Of a stretch of DNA of 64,000 nt, positions 61,996 through 64,000 are shown piece by piece. The translations under genes and the position numbers were made by a program. The stretch lies in assembly GCF_024346675.1 (NCBI RefSeq), contig NZ_AP024851.1, positions 1,426,001 through 1,490,000 of the forward strand, read 5' to 3'. Positions within the stretch are counted from its first letter, which is position 1. The number at the start of each line of letters is the position of its first letter. Origin of the DNA: Photobacterium sanguinicancri. GTDB taxonomy: Bacteria > Pseudomonadota > Gammaproteobacteria > Enterobacterales > Vibrionaceae. The notes below the pieces were generated by a model. The model saw only the letters and a list, made by a program, of their open reading frames with translations, did no database searches and was not told the DNA's origin.

Positions 61996-62970
61996 TTACT
62001 CTTCATCGTATTGATCGAGAATGAAGGCAAACTCATTCAAGAAAGTTTCTATATCTTGATGATCCAATTCACTCAGAGGGTAAGCAGGTTTTCGGCAATA
62101 ATTGGTAGTAATAATTCCGCGCCTGACCAATATTTCTTTTTCGACGGCGATAATGTATTCACAGTGGCTCATCCACTTACTGATATATCGAAACAACAGC
62201 GTATGCAGCGCCTGTGCTTGTTGTTTATCCCCATCCAACCATAGCTGATATATCGCATTGTAGATCTCAGTGAAAGAACACCCCGGCATAACACCTTTAC
62301 CACCCACTTCAAGCATATCCAGCATATATAAGCCGGCATAACCGTTCATGATCACCGCATCTGGCAGTAACGTAAGCAGCTGCCGAGCATATTCCACAGG
62401 CGGGTTACACTCAATTTTAAACACCGCATTAGGATGGTTATCGGTGATGGCTTTCATGTCTTGCGGTGTGATCGGAATCCCCGTCTCTGTTGGCGCGTAT
62501 TGGATCAATACTGGAATATCAACCGCACTCAACACACTTTGGATATGATAAATAATATGCTCATTACTTGGGTTCAAGAAAAACGGTGGTAATAGCATTA
62601 AGCTATCAAAGCCTTGTTGTTGATATTCCTTGGCTTGTTGCACCGCAAGTTCAGTGGCGTGTTCTGTAATTGAGACACAACTAAACACCTGAGATTCAGA
62701 TGTAATCGCCTGAAACCAGCGAGCAAGCGTCCGTTTCTCATCTTGATTGAGCTTATAAAACTCACTCGCAATCCCAAATAAGGTTAAGCCATGACATCCA
62801 GTTTGAATCAAGTGCTTGACCAGCTGTTTAAAACTTTCGATATCAACAGCGCCATTATCAGCAAATGGCATCGCAACGATCGGGTTAACACCAAAAATAT
62901 CTGTCGGTTTTAATCGAGACTTTTGCGCTGAACAAGGTGCTAGCAATGTGTCCGTTTGTGATGTATTCAT
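61996..62970 (-). CDS. DapA/NAL-family class I aldolase or dehydratase
   Basis: A 324-aa TIM-barrel enzyme of the dihydrodipicolinate synthase superfamily. The Schiff-base Lys is in [11 protein letters not shown], the conserved Tyr in VLIQYAPTE, and the [13 protein letters not shown] loop replaces the usual GTTGE, so it is not a canonical DapA. It overlaps the IlvD/Edd gene by four bases. This pair suggests degradation of a sugar acid: dehydration by IlvD/Edd to a 2-keto-3-deoxy acid, then cleavage or a further dehydration by this protein. Confidence 0.82.
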   Translation of the reverse strand: MNTSQTDTLLAPCSAQKSRLKPTDIFGVNPIVAMPFADNGAVDIESFKQLVKHLIQTGCHGLTLFGIASEFYKLNQDEKRTLARWFQAITSESQVFSCVSITEHATELAVQQAKEYQQQGFDSLMLLPPFFLNPSNEHIIYHIQSVLSAVDIPVLIQYAPTETGIPITPQDMKAITDNHPNAVFKIECNPPVEYARQLLTLLPDAVIMNGYAGLYMLDMLEVGGKGVMPGCSFTEIYNAIYQLWLDGDKQQAQALHTLLFRYISKWMSHCEYIIAVEKEILVRRGIITTNYCRKPAYPLSELDHQDIETFLNEFAFILDQYDEE

Positions 62971-64000
62971 TTCAAGATCGCTCCGTGCGCTGCCGATGAA
63001 ACACGATCCCGATACAAACGCAGAAAGCCTTTTGGCACTTCTTTATGCAACCTTGCCCATACGGCTTTTCGGGTTGCAATCGTCGCCTCATCGACCTCAA
63101 GCGTGATTTCTCGTGTTGTTAAATCGATAGTGATGCCATCGCCATCTTGCACTACACCAATCAAGCCCCCCTCATAAGCTTCTGGCGAAATATGCCCCAC
63201 AAATAGTCCACGATTCGACCCCGAAAAACGACCGTCGGTGATCAAGGCACAACTTTCAGAGAGCCCCATTCCTTCCAGCAACTTCATGGGTTTATACATC
63301 TCAGGTAAACCTGCGCCACCAGTGGTGCCTTCATAACGAATGACAATGACAGATTTTTCTTTAATGGTTTCCTGCATAATGGCTTCAATGGCAGCTTGTT
63401 CTGAATCAAACACCACCGCTTTGCCAGTAAAGTAGAACATGTCTTTTGGCACTGCTGCGGGTTTGGCTACGGAGCCCCAAGGCGACAAGTTGCCTCTCAA
63501 TACACCCACACCCGACTCCAACATAAAAGGATCGTCAATCGGGCGGATCAATGCACGATTGTCAGTGCTTGCGACCTCAGCTAGACAGTCTCGTTTGGTT
63601 CCTGAAACGGTTAACGCATCGAGTTCTAATAACGGCGCAAGCTCTTTTTCGACCGCCGCTACGCCACCAGCCTCAAAGAAATCGACCATATCGTATTCAG
63701 AAGCCGGGTAGATTGACGCGAGCAAAGGCACCTTGCGGCTCATTTGATCAAACACATCCAAATCTAGCTCACCTAAACCCGCTTCATAGTGGATCGCTTG
63801 TAAGTGAATAATGGCATTAGTCGAACCGCCCGTGGCTAACAAGGTGCAAATGGCATTATGGATCCCTTGTTTGCTGATAATTTTGCGCGCGGTTAACCCC
63901 TCTTCCAACATGCCTACAATGCGTTGTCCGCTCTGATAGCCCACGTGTAAACGTTGTGGGTGAATGGCAGGAATAGTGGCGGTTTGTGGCAAGGTCATAC
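62967..64000 (-). CDS. IlvD/Edd-family dehydratase, partial (N-terminus outside window)
   Basis: About 345 residues of the C-terminal part are visible. Family motifs are [42 protein letters not shown] and [12 protein letters not shown]. The first visible Met is internal to the family, so the true start is beyond 64000. Its partnership with the DapA-like gene favours a sugar-acid dehydratase (aldonate type) rather than branched-chain amino-acid IlvD. Confidence 0.85.
   Translation of the reverse strand, partial: MTLPQTATIPAIHPQRLHVGYQSGQRIVGMLEEGLTARKIISKQGIHNAICTLLATGGSTNAIIHLQAIHYEAGLGELDLDVFDQMSRKVPLLASIYPASEYDMVDFFEAGGVAAVEKELAPLLELDALTVSGTKRDCLAEVASTDNRALIRPIDDPFMLESGVGVLRGNLSPWGSVAKPAAVPKDMFYFTGKAVVFDSEQAAIEAIMQETIKEKSVIVIRYEGTTGGAGLPEMYKPMKLLEGMGLSESCALITDGRFSGSNRGLFVGHISPEAYEGGLIGVVQDGDGITIDLTTREITLEVDEATIATRKAVWARLHKEVPKGFLRLYRDRVSSAAHGAILK

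Overview
The window reads as chromosomal DNA of a marine gammaproteobacterium, most likely a Vibrionaceae member (Vibrio/Photobacterium type). This is inferred from SgrR, an EndA/Dns-type endonuclease, thiM-thiE under a TPP riboswitch, moderate GC with AT-rich intergenic DNA, and a glycosaminoglycan (GAG) pathway built around an Aga-type PTS. No tRNA, rRNA, CRISPR array or intact insertion sequence was seen.

Layout. 1-5.1 kb: a minus-strand suppressor-of-copper-sensitivity-like operon (ScsA-like, ScsB, ScsD, ScsC). 5.6-7.3 kb: TPP riboswitch, thiM and thiE. 7.6-10.3 kb: a hypothetical protein, an overlooked 52-aa membrane protein and divergent sgrR. 10.4-18.2 kb: minus-strand genes for uronate and sugar-phosphate catabolism (DJ-1 protein, eda, kdgK, kbaY/gatY), a DUF2264 protein, a sulfatase and the anaerobic sulfatase-maturating enzyme (anSME). 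18.4-29.2 kb: a visibly AT-richer accessory island with defence-like genes. 29.7-34.5 kb: a PL8 chondroitinase-ABC-like lipoprotein lyase and a Tat sulfatase. 34.7-44.7 kb: an unbroken minus-strand run of eleven genes (agaR, gatZ, agaS, PTS EIIB-C-D-A, nagA, kduI, kduD, GH105). 45.2-47.5 kb: a Tat-lipoprotein sulfatase and a KdgM-type porin. 47.6-51.4 kb: a second, diverged Scs operon in the same orientation. 51.6-64 kb: a symporter, an amidohydrolase, AraC and a PLP decarboxylase, then GNAT, a NifW-like orphan, LysR with a C45-type Ntn hydrolase, EndA, and a DapA-like/IlvD-Edd pair running off the end.

How the GAG genes fit together. The PL8 lyase and three sulfatases (activated by one anSME) would cut and desulfate chondroitin/dermatan-type chains outside the cytoplasm. 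KdgM would pass the unsaturated products through the outer membrane, and the mannose-family PTS would import and phosphorylate them. Cytoplasmic GH105 would release the unsaturated uronate, which goes through KduI, KduD, KdgK and Eda. The amino-sugar phosphate goes through NagA, AgaS and GatZ/KbaY. AgaR and CRP-like sites lie in the control regions. A dedicated tagatose-6-phosphate kinase is not visible.

The accessory island is the best place to look for something undescribed. It holds a tight three-gene module ending in a PD-(D/E)xK nuclease, a coiled-coil operon in which one gene carries an in-frame stop, an Mrr-like nuclease/NACHT fusion, and a ParB-like/HTH/PD-(D/E)xK fusion. Its intergenic gaps carry repeated hairpin-plus-conserved-tail elements.
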